Positions 47,889 to 57,061 of a DNA stretch of 64,000 bases are shown here, piece after piece. This DNA comes from Aerococcaceae bacterium DSM 111020. Its GTDB lineage: Bacteria; Bacillota; Bacilli; Lactobacillales; Aerococcaceae. Numbering within the stretch: the first letter of the stretch is position 1; every line of letters starts with the position of its first letter. Location: contig JACBXP010000004.1 in the NCBI GenBank assembly GCA_015863185.1, forward strand, positions 93,309 through 157,308. The letters are read 5' to 3'. The position numbers and the translations under genes were made by a program. A model generated the notes under the pieces. The model had not been told where the DNA came from. It did not search any database and was given only the letters and a program-made list of their open reading frames with translations.

Positions 47889-48542
47889 ATGGATTTTATA
47901 GGAGCTCTCTCATGGGTTAATATGCGTTTTCTATTGCAAGGATTTTTGGTAACGATTCAAGTAGCCGCCGTTGTGATGATCATTAGTTTATTGATGGGAA
48001 TTTTATTAGGAGTTTTGCGGTATTTAGAACTACCTTTTTTATCTAAGGGATTAGGCTTGATAATTGATACGATTCGTAATCTGCCACTATTATTGATTAT
48101 CTTTTTCACTTATTTTGCTTTGCCGCAAATAGGTGTGCGCTTGAATTTGTTTTGGTCAACAGTATTGGCCATGTCAGTATTTGAATCAGCCATGATTTCA
48201 GAAATTATTCGCGGGGGCTTATTAGCTTTACCACAGGGACAGTATGAGGCCGCACTGGCGACTGGAATGACGATTCCTCAAACATTGCTATTAATTTTAT
48301 TACCGCAAGCACTCCGTCAAACACTTCCTTCCGTCGTGAGTCAATTAATCGCGCTTATTAAAGATACATCATTAGCAACCATTATTTCCTTACCAGAAAT
48401 GATGCATCATGCCAAAATTATTTATGGTCAAAACACGGCTTATGTGATTCCGATGTTCGTGATGACGGCGTTCTTATATTTTATTATTTGCTATTCTTTG
48501 TCACGTTTTTCAAAATATTTAGCTCAATCAAGTGTGTCTTAA
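47889..48542 (+). CDS. Polar amino-acid ABC transporter permease 2
   Basis: A second 217-residue GlnP-type permease: DTIRNLPLLLIIFF, then the coupling-loop signature EAALATGMTIPQTLLLILLP. Gene order ATPase, binding protein, permease 1, permease 2 makes a complete importer with a heterodimeric channel. A terminator follows. Confidence 0.9.
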   Translation: MDFIGALSWVNMRFLLQGFLVTIQVAAVVMIISLLMGILLGVLRYLELPFLSKGLGLIIDTIRNLPLLLIIFFTYFALPQIGVRLNLFWSTVLAMSVFESAMISEIIRGGLLALPQGQYEAALATGMTIPQTLLLILLPQALRQTLPSVVSQLIALIKDTSLATIISLPEMMHHAKIIYGQNTAYVIPMFVMTAFLYFIICYSLSRFSKYLAQSSVS

Positions 48543-48566
48543 TTAAAGGAAACGCGACAACTCATT

Positions 48567-48613
48567 ACAGCCTCACTATTCATTAAATGGGATAGTAAGG
48601 GCTGTTTTTATTT
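48567..48613 (+). terminator. Terminator of the amino-acid transporter operon
   Basis: ACAGCC..ACTAT pairs with ATAGT..GGCTGT (arms 48567-48581 and 48590-48605, a few internal mismatches), followed by TTTTATTTT. Confidence 0.75.
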
Positions 48614-48618
48614 TGCTT

Positions 48619-48643
48619 AAAATATCGCATTATCCGATATTTT
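48619..48643. repeat. Inverted repeat upstream of comEA
   Basis: AAAATATCG (48619-48627) and CGATATTTT (48635-48643) are perfect 9-base arms around CATTATC, about 40 bases before comEA. It could be an operator for competence control or the end of the preceding terminator region. Confidence 0.4.
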
Positions 48644-48679
48644 TAATGAATTAAATGTCCTTTGGTTATTTACTATTAG

Positions 48680-49351
48680 GTGATGAGAATGGAGAAACAA
48701 CAATGGATGCAACATATTAATCTAAAATATCTCGTCGTTGCAGTGGGAGTAGCGATGATTTGGCTATTTAATCAATGGCAATCATTGGCTCAGCCCTCTC
48801 AAGAGGATTTTTTTGCGTCTGAAGAAACAATCGCAGAAGTTAGCGAAACATATCAAGGGATTGAAGCTGATAACACAGAAGAACCAACAATCATCTATGC
48901 AGAAATTAAGGGTGCGGTGATGCATCCAGGGGTGTATACCTTTCATGAAGGGGATCGAGTGATGGATTTAATCCATAAAGCCGGTGGTCCGACCGATGAA
49001 GCGGCGATGATGGCAATCAATCAGGCCTTACTGATACAAGATCAAATGAGTTTAAGTGTACCGACCTATCAGGAATGGGAAACAGAACAGGAAATCAGCG
49101 ATTCCTTAACGACACATTCTCATACTGTTATCGAAGCGGGAAGCGAAGGATCGGCGATTATAAATATTAACACAGCGGACAGCTCACAATTACAGTCATT
49201 GCCAGGAATTGGTCCGAAAAAAGCAGAAGCTATTATTGCTTATCGTGAGGAACACGGCAGTTTTCAAGCAACGGAAGAAATGATGGCAATTTCTGGTATT
49301 GGAGAGAAGACCTATGAAAAATTAGCACCATTAATTAAGGTGGGTCCATGA
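48680..49351 (+). CDS. comEA: Competence protein ComEA (DNA receptor)
   Basis: A 223-residue DNA-binding receptor for transformation: N-terminal membrane anchor (about 14-30), an SLBB domain (about 70-120, EIKGAVMHPGVYTFHEGDRVMD-like outline) and C-terminal helix-hairpin-helix pair (about 160-222, NINTADSSQLQSLPGIG). It lies directly before comEC. ATG 48680 and 48683 are both possible starts. No ComEB-type gene lies between them. Confidence 0.9.
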   Translation: MMRMEKQQWMQHINLKYLVVAVGVAMIWLFNQWQSLAQPSQEDFFASEETIAEVSETYQGIEADNTEEPTIIYAEIKGAVMHPGVYTFHEGDRVMDLIHKAGGPTDEAAMMAINQALLIQDQMSLSVPTYQEWETEQEISDSLTTHSHTVIEAGSEGSAIININTADSSQLQSLPGIGPKKAEAIIAYREEHGSFQATEEMMAISGIGEKTYEKLAPLIKVGP

Positions 49352-49352
49352 A

Positions 49353-51707
49353 ATGTTGGTCTCTTTTAAATACTATGGTTTATTTTATTTTGTCTTTGTC
49401 TTGTTAATTTGTATAGCCATGCTTGAACAACAATGGCTATGGTATCTACTGACCGCCCTTTGTGCAGGACGCATATGTTGGATTGATCGAAAATTTCGTT
49501 GGGCTTTATGTCTGGTCAGTGTGTTATTTTATTGGCGAATCTCAGCTCTGCAAACGGAATTAACGGCGCGTCAAGCATTACCATTGCACGAGTCTGCTTC
49601 CCTGATGATACAAATTGATCCCCATGATGTGACAGAGGCCCCAGAGATGATTCGGGGAGAAGGAACACTTCACATAACCAATCGTACCGTTCCCATTCAA
49701 TGGTATAGTCGGGAAACAGGGGTGATAGAATCTTTTCAGCAAAAGGCCATCATTGGCGTCGAGCAATGGAGCATTATTGGATCGATTCATGAAGTGTCTC
49801 CTGCTTTAAATTTTAATGTCTTTGATTATCAAAATTTTCTTTCAAAGAAAGGAATTTATCATTCCATTGAGATTCACCAATTAATGCAAAGAAAGAGTCC
49901 GCCACATATTTTTTCAAGGTGGACAAGCTTCGTGTATCAATTAAAAATTCCTTTGATACGACACGATTATTTGTGGGTGCATCTGCATAATCGGCTATTA
50001 TATCGATTGGAAGATGCTGCCATTAATGATTTTATGGACTTAATGAGTCTTTGGGGAGTGGTGCATTTGTTCTCCATTTCCGGGATTCAAGTTCATTGGT
50101 TACGCAAAAAAGGGGTGCATTTATTTGCCTGGTCAGGTATGCGTCTCGATAGAGCTCGTGGATTGATGGAAATCCTGTTGTTTTGTTATGGTTGGGTGAT
50201 TGGATGGCCAATAGGAATCCTAAGGGCATTAGGAACGCACTATTTAAGGAGTTTCGCAAAACTGTTTCATTGGCCACTTTCGCGACTCGATGAGATTGCT
50301 TGTGTAGGGATGATTTTATTATTTTTGAATCCATTGCAATTATATTCTCTAGGCTTTCAATTGAGTTTTGGTTTAACCATAATGATTCATTTGTTCATGC
50401 ATCAATATCCTGATTTTCGTTCTTTATCACCGTTGAAGCAACAAGGACTATTAACTTCTTTGAGTATGTTGATCGTCTGGCCTGTGATGATGCACTTATC
50501 CCATCATTGGTATCCATTACAATGGGTGATGAGTTTAGTGATTAGTTATTTTTTCAGTGATTATTTGCTAGGAATGATGATTGGAACGAGTATTTTGCTT
50601 TTTGTGGGTCTGGGAGAAGTGAAGGCTTTTTGGGTGTTTCTATCAGATGGACTCACACTTTTTTATGAATGGGCTATGTATCTCAATCCGATGCAACTTT
50701 TTGAACACATTACGGGTCATTTATCTGTGTTTTCCTTAGCTATTTTACTGCTTTGTCCGTTGATTTATCTTTATCGACTGAAAAAGTCGCCTCTTCAAAC
50801 ACTCGTAATAATTGTTGGTATATATGGTCTCGTCCTTTACATCATGCCGCACTTTTCTTCTGATGCGGTCATCACGATCCTTTATGTAGGACAAGGTGAT
50901 GCCTTATTAATTCAATGGCCTCATCGACAAGAGACTTGGCTAATTGATACTGGTGGACGGATGAATTGGGGAGAGGGCACAGCCGAGATAAATCATGACG
51001 AGGCAAGTAGACATTTAATCCCGGCACTCAAAGCATTGGGTGTCAATCAACTGACAGGGGTTATTATCACGCATCCTGATATGGATCATATGGGGAATTT
51101 AGTGGGGCTGGTTGAAGCGATACCCGTAAGGCATATTTATTTAACAGAATACACAGCCCAGAGCGAATTATTTAAATCATACCTACCTTTGTTGAAAACT
51201 ATTGATCCTCGAATAGAATATCATTTAGTCTTAACGGAACAACCACAGATTATCGTTAAAGGTATCATTGAGGTGATAGCACAAGATCCCAGTCGTATTT
51301 ATTCAGGAGACGATGTATCGAATCGGACGTCGATTATTTCAGCACTGCGATTTTATGGGCGAACTTTGTTAACTTTAGGAGATATAACCACTAGCGAAGA
51401 AGAAAAATATTTACCTTATTTTCAAAAGATTCAACCAGATATGATAAAATTAGCGCATCATGGCAGTCATACTGGTACCTCTCAGCATTTATTAAAGGGA
51501 ATTCAAGCCCAATGGGCTTTTATTTCAGCAGGACAAGATAATCGTTATGGTCATCCGCATCCTGAAGTACTGCAAAGATTAATAAAAGCTGATTATTGTT
51601 ATTTATCAACTAGTGAGGTGGGAGCGATTCAAATTCGTATTCAAGCAAATGGGCAGTATACCGTTCGAGTACGGCAACATTTGTCAGCGGTACAAGGGGC
51701 GAATTAA
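49353..51707 (+). CDS. comEC: DNA uptake channel ComEC/Rec2
   Basis: A 784-residue membrane protein that passes single-stranded DNA into the cytosol. It has an N-terminal OB-like external domain (from about residue 65), the competence membrane domain (about 220-510, with FSISGIQVHW and GWPIGILRA), and a C-terminal metallo-beta-lactamase domain (about 520-775) with LIDTGGR, THPDMDHMGN and LAHHGSHTGTS. All parts and metal ligands are present, so the gene looks intact. It begins one base after comEA stops. Confidence 0.92.
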   Translation: MLVSFKYYGLFYFVFVLLICIAMLEQQWLWYLLTALCAGRICWIDRKFRWALCLVSVLFYWRISALQTELTARQALPLHESASLMIQIDPHDVTEAPEMIRGEGTLHITNRTVPIQWYSRETGVIESFQQKAIIGVEQWSIIGSIHEVSPALNFNVFDYQNFLSKKGIYHSIEIHQLMQRKSPPHIFSRWTSFVYQLKIPLIRHDYLWVHLHNRLLYRLEDAAINDFMDLMSLWGVVHLFSISGIQVHWLRKKGVHLFAWSGMRLDRARGLMEILLFCYGWVIGWPIGILRALGTHYLRSFAKLFHWPLSRLDEIACVGMILLFLNPLQLYSLGFQLSFGLTIMIHLFMHQYPDFRSLSPLKQQGLLTSLSMLIVWPVMMHLSHHWYPLQWVMSLVISYFFSDYLLGMMIGTSILLFVGLGEVKAFWVFLSDGLTLFYEWAMYLNPMQLFEHITGHLSVFSLAILLLCPLIYLYRLKKSPLQTLVIIVGIYGLVLYIMPHFSSDAVITILYVGQGDALLIQWPHRQETWLIDTGGRMNWGEGTAEINHDEASRHLIPALKALGVNQLTGVIITHPDMDHMGNLVGLVEAIPVRHIYLTEYTAQSELFKSYLPLLKTIDPRIEYHLVLTEQPQIIVKGIIEVIAQDPSRIYSGDDVSNRTSIISALRFYGRTLLTLGDITTSEEEKYLPYFQKIQPDMIKLAHHGSHTGTSQHLLKGIQAQWAFISAGQDNRYGHPHPEVLQRLIKADYCYLSTSEVGAIQIRIQANGQYTVRVRQHLSAVQGAN

Positions 51708-51781
51708 TAAAGTGATAGATACCGTCTGTTTAATCTTTCGAATGTGAGATTCAAGTTTTCGTTAAATTATTCTCTGAATTG

Positions 51782-51790
51782 TGATAGAAT
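51782..51790 (+). promoter_or_regulatory. Extended -10 promoter of the MarR gene
   Basis: TGATAGAAT has the extended TG element and TAGAAT (51785-51790); TTAAAT at 51762 is a weak -35 box (17-base spacer). Confidence 0.5.
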
Positions 51791-51826
51791 GAATAGGAAT
51801 AAATAGATGAAGAGAGGGACACGATA

Positions 51827-52294
51827 TTGAATCGCCAAGAAGAAGCATTAAAAGCTTTTGTCGGTGTGCGTCGAACCAATGAGAAACTCAATCAATTAGA
51901 TCGTTTAGCGACCCAAGCCTATTCGCTGAATCTGAATGAATTTGCGGTGTTGGAATTATTATTACATAAGGGTGACACTCCTATTCAACAAATTAAAGAA
52001 AAAATATTGATTGCGAGTAGTTCGACCACTTATATTATTGACCAATTAGTCAAAAAAGGACTTGTTGAGAGAATTCCTTGCAGTAATGACCGACGTGTAA
52101 CTTATGCCTCATTGACACTCGAAGGACGGACAGTCATTGAAGAGGCCTTCCCTATTCATGCTTCTTATATCGAAGAAACATTTTCTGTTTTATCCGATGA
52201 AGAGCTAGCGAATTTTAGGGAATATTTGAAACGTATCAGTCGTCAAAGTGAGACCATCGATGTAAAGACAGCCGATGATGAATCAATGGATTAG
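51827..52294 (+). CDS. MarR-family transcriptional regulator
   Basis: A 155-residue winged-helix regulator: recognition helix in SSSTTYIIDQLVKKGLVER, wing DRRVTYASLTLEG. TTG 51827 is the start, after AGAGAGGGA. The effector is unknown. It is followed at 15 bases by a polysaccharide deacetylase lipoprotein gene, which may be in the same transcript and under its control. Confidence 0.88.
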   Translation: MNRQEEALKAFVGVRRTNEKLNQLDRLATQAYSLNLNEFAVLELLLHKGDTPIQQIKEKILIASSSTTYIIDQLVKKGLVERIPCSNDRRVTYASLTLEGRTVIEEAFPIHASYIEETFSVLSDEELANFREYLKRISRQSETIDVKTADDESMD

Positions 52295-52309
52295 AAAGAG
52301 GAAGTATGA

Positions 52310-53215
52310 ATGAAAATATTTTTGCTGGCGTTGTTGACGGTATTTATGTTAAGTGGTTGCCAATCACAAGACACTTCAGATAATGAGAATGTAGAATCAG
52401 AAGAAACGGTGGATGTGTCAACGGAAGAATCTGTTGAACATGCGACGAGCGAATCAGAAACAACGGATTTGACTCAACGTGAAGATGGGGTGCCCCATGC
52501 TTGGACTGATTATTCTGCTTATGCGGAACCGAATGAAGAAGGATATGCTTACGAAATTTATCCTGATCCAGATATTTCATCGGAAATTCTACCTATTACC
52601 CCGTCATCAGAAGACGTGCTTTTGTTTACTTTTGATGATGCACCACAATCACCTGGTACACATGCTTTAGAAATGGCTCAATTGATGAAAGAAAAAGACG
52701 TCAATGCCATTTTCTTAGTCAATGGGATGTATCTCGAAAATGATGAGAATATTGAAACCATGAAACAAGTGCATGAATTAGGTTTTGAAATTGGTAATCA
52801 TACCGAAACGCATGAAGACCAACGTCTTCTAACTTATGAGCAAAAATATCAAGAAATCAAAGCTACCAATGACAAAATTGAAGCCATTACTGGACAACCT
52901 GTTCGTTGGTTTAGACCCCCATTTGGCAGCTTTGATATGGATACAATTTTAATTTGTAATGAATTAGGTTTGCAATTAATTAATTGGTCCTTTGGTTATG
53001 ACTGGATGGATGAATATCTAGATGGGGACGCACTCGCAGCAATCTCATTGGACAATGAATATTTAAGAGGTGGCGCTAATATTTTAATGCATGACCGTGA
53101 ATGGACCTATCATGCATTAGAACGAATGATTGATGGTTACCGTGAAAAAGGGTATCATATCGTGGATCCTTATTTAATTAAACATCAACGAAATTCAGAA
53201 GAATTAATGCAATAA
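52310..53215 (+). CDS. Polysaccharide deacetylase lipoprotein (NodB domain)
   Basis: A 301-residue surface lipoprotein: signal with lipobox LSGC (Cys17), an acidic Ser/Glu/Thr linker to about residue 60, then a NodB deacetylase domain with TFDDA (107-111), the metal pair in HTETH (164-168) and RPPFGS (202-207). It would remove N-acetyl groups from peptidoglycan or another surface polysaccharide, a change that can give lysozyme resistance. The substrate is inferred from the family. Confidence 0.88.
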   Translation: MKIFLLALLTVFMLSGCQSQDTSDNENVESEETVDVSTEESVEHATSESETTDLTQREDGVPHAWTDYSAYAEPNEEGYAYEIYPDPDISSEILPITPSSEDVLLFTFDDAPQSPGTHALEMAQLMKEKDVNAIFLVNGMYLENDENIETMKQVHELGFEIGNHTETHEDQRLLTYEQKYQEIKATNDKIEAITGQPVRWFRPPFGSFDMDTILICNELGLQLINWSFGYDWMDEYLDGDALAAISLDNEYLRGGANILMHDREWTYHALERMIDGYREKGYHIVDPYLIKHQRNSEELMQ

Positions 53216-53267
53216 TCTAGCATTTTTGAGTGAAGATTTACTTTCGCTCTTTAATAACTAAGCAATG

Positions 53268-53392
53268 TCGACATATTATTTCTGTGAAAGAATGCTGAGT
53301 AACTCAGTAAATTAGACAAAAGAAACCTGAATTACATTCAACAGGGAGATTGTCTAATTTTCTTCATCTTAAATAAATATGTCGATTTTTTT
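53268..53392 (+). ncRNA. Candidate structured RNA (nested stems ending in seven T)
   Basis: An outer stem of 13 pairs with one bulge (53268-53281 with 53371-53385) encloses two hairpins: CTGAG/CTCAG (53295-53307) and AAATTAGACAA/TTGTCTAATTT (53309-53319 with 53350-53360, with an inner CCTG/CAGG). TTTTTTT follows the outer stem directly (53386-53392). It lies 40 bases before the hydrolase gene. It could be a leader RNA with a terminator, or an elaborate terminator of the deacetylase gene. It matches no riboswitch class that I recognise. Confidence 0.35.
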
Positions 53393-53431
53393 ATCAGATG
53401 AAGTACAAATACGTCAGAAAGGAGACGAGAG

Positions 53432-54562
53432 ATGAAACAGTGGCAAAAGAATTTTCTGTATATTATCGGAGGGCTAGTAACCGGTAGCTATTTATTTGAT
53501 CGTTATTATCGTCGTCAATTTGATTTTGTTAAACATGAAGAATTTGAAACAGTGATTGACCCAGATGATACGAAACTTCCGTGGATTCATTGGGTTTCAG
53601 AGTTAAATTATGGCAAAGAAATGACAGAAGTGGTTATTCCAGCGATTTATCAAGATTATCGTGTTTATCATCATCGTCATAAGGCGATTGATTTTACGAT
53701 TCAACATTTCGTTCCGGATAGTGATCAACCAGATGCAACGATTCTTATCTTACATGGTTTTAAAGAGTTTAAAGAAGTCTATTCAGAAGTTATTTATTAT
53801 TTATTACAGTTGAATTATGAAGTCTTTATTTATGATCATCGTGGGCATGGCGAATCGAATGTGCCCGCCGATAGCGATATTGAAATCAACGATTTTGAAT
53901 TGTATACCGAAGATGCATTGGCGATTATTCAAAATGTGATCTTGCCCCATCAATTAGCTAAAGCAATCATTGTTCTAGGACATTCGATGGGTGGATTGGT
54001 CAGCTTAAATTTAGTGGAACAAGCGCCTTATCTATTTAATGGAGCTATCTTAAATTCGCCTGAATTGATGCTGAATACGGGCAATTTACCGGTCTCATTT
54101 GCGAATTTGATTGTCGCTGTTTTAGATCAGTTTGATTTTGGGGCAGACTTATTTCTAACAGAAGAAACGTTAAATGATCCACGACTTAGATATTTATTAA
54201 AGGATCTTATCCTCAGTCGTTCTGACTATCGCCGTGAATATCTCTATGCTCTCGGTTCAGAATTATATGACCATGTATCTCAAGCAGGTGGGATTCAATG
54301 GATTCATCAATCGTTTAAGGCAATGATGCGAATTGTGAATCCAGAAAATTTGGAAAAAGTGACACGACCCGTCGCTTTAATTCGTGCTGAAAATGATGAC
54401 TTAGTCCAATCAGCTGGTTTATACACGGCGACACATTATTTGTCGAATGCCCATTTATATTGTGTTCCTGGAGGGCGCCATGAAAATTTACTTGATAAAG
54501 ATGCCCCTTTGTATGCTTTAATCGCTTGTATTCATGAAGAAATTCAAGACATGTTAATATGA
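53432..54562 (+). CDS. Alpha/beta hydrolase, membrane-anchored lysophospholipase-like
   Basis: A 376-residue serine hydrolase. An N-terminal hydrophobic stretch (about 8-22) probably anchors it. The core has LILHGF, YDHRGHGES, the nucleophile elbow GHSMGG (Ser185) and the late His in GGRHENLLDKD. It most resembles monoacylglycerol lipase/lysophospholipase-type hydrolases; the substrate is unknown. AGAAAGGAGA precedes the ATG, and a structured leader lies upstream. Confidence 0.82.
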   Translation: MKQWQKNFLYIIGGLVTGSYLFDRYYRRQFDFVKHEEFETVIDPDDTKLPWIHWVSELNYGKEMTEVVIPAIYQDYRVYHHRHKAIDFTIQHFVPDSDQPDATILILHGFKEFKEVYSEVIYYLLQLNYEVFIYDHRGHGESNVPADSDIEINDFELYTEDALAIIQNVILPHQLAKAIIVLGHSMGGLVSLNLVEQAPYLFNGAILNSPELMLNTGNLPVSFANLIVAVLDQFDFGADLFLTEETLNDPRLRYLLKDLILSRSDYRREYLYALGSELYDHVSQAGGIQWIHQSFKAMMRIVNPENLEKVTRPVALIRAENDDLVQSAGLYTATHYLSNAHLYCVPGGRHENLLDKDAPLYALIACIHEEIQDMLI

Positions 54563-54648
54563 AGTTCTGTTAGTGAAAAATGTGCCTATTTTTTAAATGT
54601 CGTCCTTCAAGAAATCCCCTTTAAATCTTATTAAATGAACATCATAAA

Positions 54649-54684
54649 AAAGCTCCTCGAACTACCATTCGAGGAGCTTTGTTG
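54649..54684. terminator. Bidirectional terminator between the hydrolase and degV
   Basis: Perfect 13-base stem AAAGCTCCTCGAA/TTCGAGGAGCTTT (54649-54661 with 54668-54680) with A- and T-rich flanks, between convergent genes. Confidence 0.9.
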
Positions 54685-54692
54685 ATGATTGA

Positions 54693-55541
54693 TTATGCTG
54701 TTTCAAATCCAGCGATAATTCCTTGTTGTTCAGCATAGAATTCACAGAGGCCACCCATTTCAACAATCGAAATGTTTGCATCAGGATATTTTTCAATAAT
54801 TTTTGTACGTAATGTTTCTGCTAGAGAAGGATTGGTAGCATGTGCGATTTCAATGCGTTTGCCATTGAATTGATGTGACTTTAATTCTTCCATAAAGGTT
54901 CGAAGGGCGCGTTTTTCTCCACGTGCTTTATTTGCTAACTCAATCAGTCCATCAGAGGTTCTTTGGCCAATTAAGAAAATATTTAATAATCCGACCATTT
55001 GTCCCATTAATTTATTGACGCGTCCAGCACGTACTAGATTGTCAATGTTTTTCAGAATAAAGAGCACATCCGTTTTACTACCATATTCTTTAATCTGTGA
55101 TGTCATTTCTTCGAAACTTACCCCTTGATTTGCTAATTCGAGCGCTTTTTGGACTTGAATATTCATTTCTGAGCAAGCTGAAGCGGTGTTAATGACTTCA
55201 ATATTAATCTCAGGATTTTCTTCCAAGAGTAAGTCTTTACCTAACATGGCGCTATTGTAGCTACCTGAGAGATTTTTTGATACACAGAAACAAATGACAT
55301 TTTCAGCACCACGAAATGCATTCGCATAATGGTCTGGTGCTGGACAAGCAGTAGATGCACCTTTTTTTGAGTTTTTCAAAGCTTGTCGGTATGATTCCAT
55401 ATCGATATCTTGGTCATCAATAATGGATTGATCATCAATATTAATAATCAGTGGTACTGATTCAAATGCGATCGACGCATCTAAATCTTTCACTTCACGA
55501 ATGTCGCAAATTGAATCAGCGACGATTTTCCATTTTTTCAT
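54693..55541 (-). CDS. DegV family fatty-acid-binding protein
   Basis: A 282-residue protein with the DegV pattern KIVADSICDI at the N-terminus, STACPAPDHY and SGSYNSAMLGKDLL. DegV-family proteins (FakB in Staphylococcus aureus) hold a fatty acid for phosphorylation by FakA, which would link to membrane lipid synthesis from external fatty acids. No fakA gene lies nearby. The ATG follows GGGGAGG on the minus strand. Confidence 0.9.
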   Translation of the reverse strand: MKKWKIVADSICDIREVKDLDASIAFESVPLIINIDDQSIIDDQDIDMESYRQALKNSKKGASTACPAPDHYANAFRGAENVICFCVSKNLSGSYNSAMLGKDLLLEENPEINIEVINTASACSEMNIQVQKALELANQGVSFEEMTSQIKEYGSKTDVLFILKNIDNLVRAGRVNKLMGQMVGLLNIFLIGQRTSDGLIELANKARGEKRALRTFMEELKSHQFNGKRIEIAHATNPSLAETLRTKIIEKYPDANISIVEMGGLCEFYAEQQGIIAGFETA

Positions 55542-55570
55542 GCTTTGGCCTCCCCGTTATTTCTAAAAGT

Positions 55571-55599
55571 AGTATACCTGAGACAATTAAAATGTTCAA
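55571..55599 (-). promoter_or_regulatory. Promoter of degV
   Basis: On the minus strand TTGAAC (55599-55594), a 17-base spacer and TATACT (55576-55571), 30 bases before the start codon. Confidence 0.7.
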
Positions 55600-55650
55600 A
55601 TATTTAAATTTGTGACACTTAATACGAGAATAGGTATCTGTTCGATAATT

Positions 55651-55659
55651 TGTTATAAT
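55651..55659 (+). promoter_or_regulatory. Extended -10 promoter of the metallophosphoesterase operon
   Basis: TGTTATAAT with a perfect TATAAT (55654-55659). Transcription would begin near 55666, which argues against the alternative GTG start at 55678, because its ribosome site (AAGGAG, 55664-55669) would lie at the very 5' end of the RNA. Confidence 0.55.
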
Positions 55660-55710
55660 GAGCAAGGAGTATTAATTGTGAGAAAAGGGCATTGGCAAAG
55701 GGGATTATTT

Positions 55711-57057
55711 ATGTTTAAAATCATTCATACTAATGATATCCATAGCCATCTTGAGAATTGGCCGGGGATTAAACAATTCATCACACAGCGTACAGCAACT
55801 TATCAAGCGTCACAAACGCCTTTCTTATTAATGGACATTGGGGACGCGATAGATGCTTATCATCCCATGATTGAAGCAACCCAGGGTAGAATAATGATTG
55901 AATTATTTAATGAAGTTGCGTATGATTGTGTGACGATTGGGAATAATGAAGGGATAAATATCCCACCAGAACATTTAGCGGCACTCTATGAGGAAGGGAC
56001 TTTTGATGTGACAATAGCTAATTTGCTGGATGGCAATTATCATCAAACCCCAAATTATGCTAAACCTTATCTCGAATATGAGATTGACAATAAAAAAATC
56101 ATTGTCTTCGGCCTGACGGCGCCATACCCAACGTATCATTATAATCATTATCATATATTGTCGCCCGTAGAAACATTAAGACCACTCTTGAAAGAGATTA
56201 AGAAGCAGAAACCAGATTTTATTATTTTACTGTCCCATCTTGGACTGAATGAAGACCGATATTTAGCGCAGGTTTTTCCACAGATTGATTTAATTCTTGG
56301 TGGCCATACGCATCACCTTTTGCCTGAAGGAGAATGGGTCAATCAAACATTGTTGACGGGATGTGGTCGATATGGTCAATATATTGGTGAAGTAACGGTG
56401 GACTATAATCAAATGACGAATCAATGGGATATTTATGCAGAAACATTCGCCATCAAATCACGTCCAGATCCTTATATAGCAATCGGCGAAAATCGTTTGG
56501 CTGAACAATTATTGCCAATGTTTTCTCATCCATTGCGATCAGATGTTTTAATCGGTCAACAAAGTTTTGTTCAATTTGCTTTGGAGACCATTCAAACCTT
56601 TGCATCAGCAGATGTGGCGGTGTTAAATAATGGCTTGTTTTTGAGTGACTTATCACCTGAACAAACGAATGCCTTTGAATTGCAAAAGGCTTTACCCCAT
56701 CCGATGCATCTTGCGAAACTGACGATGACCGGTGAAGAGCTCCGAAATATCTTGGAACAGTTCCAGACAAAACGAGATGCTTTAATTGATCGTCCGATAA
56801 AAGGTTTGGGATTCCGAGGTGAATTTTTTGGCGAATTAATGGTCAAAGATGCCTATTATGACCGTGAGTATGAACAGTGGTATGTTAATGGCTCAGCATT
56901 GAATTCCACGGCACAGTACACATTAGTCACGGTCGATCATTTGCTTTTCTTGCCATTTTTTACCTATTTACAAGATATTGATGAAAGAGAGCTTTTATTT
57001 CCTGAATTACTAAGAGAAGTGATTGCAAGGGGATTGGAGTCCATAGAGAGGAATTAA
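55711..57057 (+). CDS. yunD: Metallophosphoesterase / 5'-nucleotidase family (YunD-like)
   Basis: A 448-residue protein with the two-metal phosphoesterase domain (HTNDIHSHL, DIGDAIDAY, GNNEGI, LLSHLGLNED, GGHTHHLL) and the C-terminal 5'-nucleotidase domain. The GNNEG form, instead of GNHE, is seen in the YunD group. No signal peptide, so it acts in the cytosol; the substrate is not known. ATG 55711 with AAAGGGG is preferred because homologues begin just before HTNDIHSH; GTG 55678 is an alternative in the same frame. The order yunD-yutD-HAD-DUF1461 is conserved in Lactobacillales. Confidence 0.87.
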   Translation: MFKIIHTNDIHSHLENWPGIKQFITQRTATYQASQTPFLLMDIGDAIDAYHPMIEATQGRIMIELFNEVAYDCVTIGNNEGINIPPEHLAALYEEGTFDVTIANLLDGNYHQTPNYAKPYLEYEIDNKKIIVFGLTAPYPTYHYNHYHILSPVETLRPLLKEIKKQKPDFIILLSHLGLNEDRYLAQVFPQIDLILGGHTHHLLPEGEWVNQTLLTGCGRYGQYIGEVTVDYNQMTNQWDIYAETFAIKSRPDPYIAIGENRLAEQLLPMFSHPLRSDVLIGQQSFVQFALETIQTFASADVAVLNNGLFLSDLSPEQTNAFELQKALPHPMHLAKLTMTGEELRNILEQFQTKRDALIDRPIKGLGFRGEFFGELMVKDAYYDREYEQWYVNGSALNSTAQYTLVTVDHLLFLPFFTYLQDIDERELLFPELLREVIARGLESIERN

Positions 57058-57061
57058 GACG

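Noticed and set aside
53221..53260. Simple terminator after the deacetylase gene
   Set aside because: GAGTGAA/TTTCGCTC is short and bulged with only a weak T run; the larger structure at 53268-53392 is a better candidate for a 3' end.
55678..55711. GTG 55678 as start of the metallophosphoesterase
   Set aside because: Its ribosome site falls at the predicted transcription start, and family members begin just before HTNDIHSH, which fits ATG 55711. It cannot be fully excluded.
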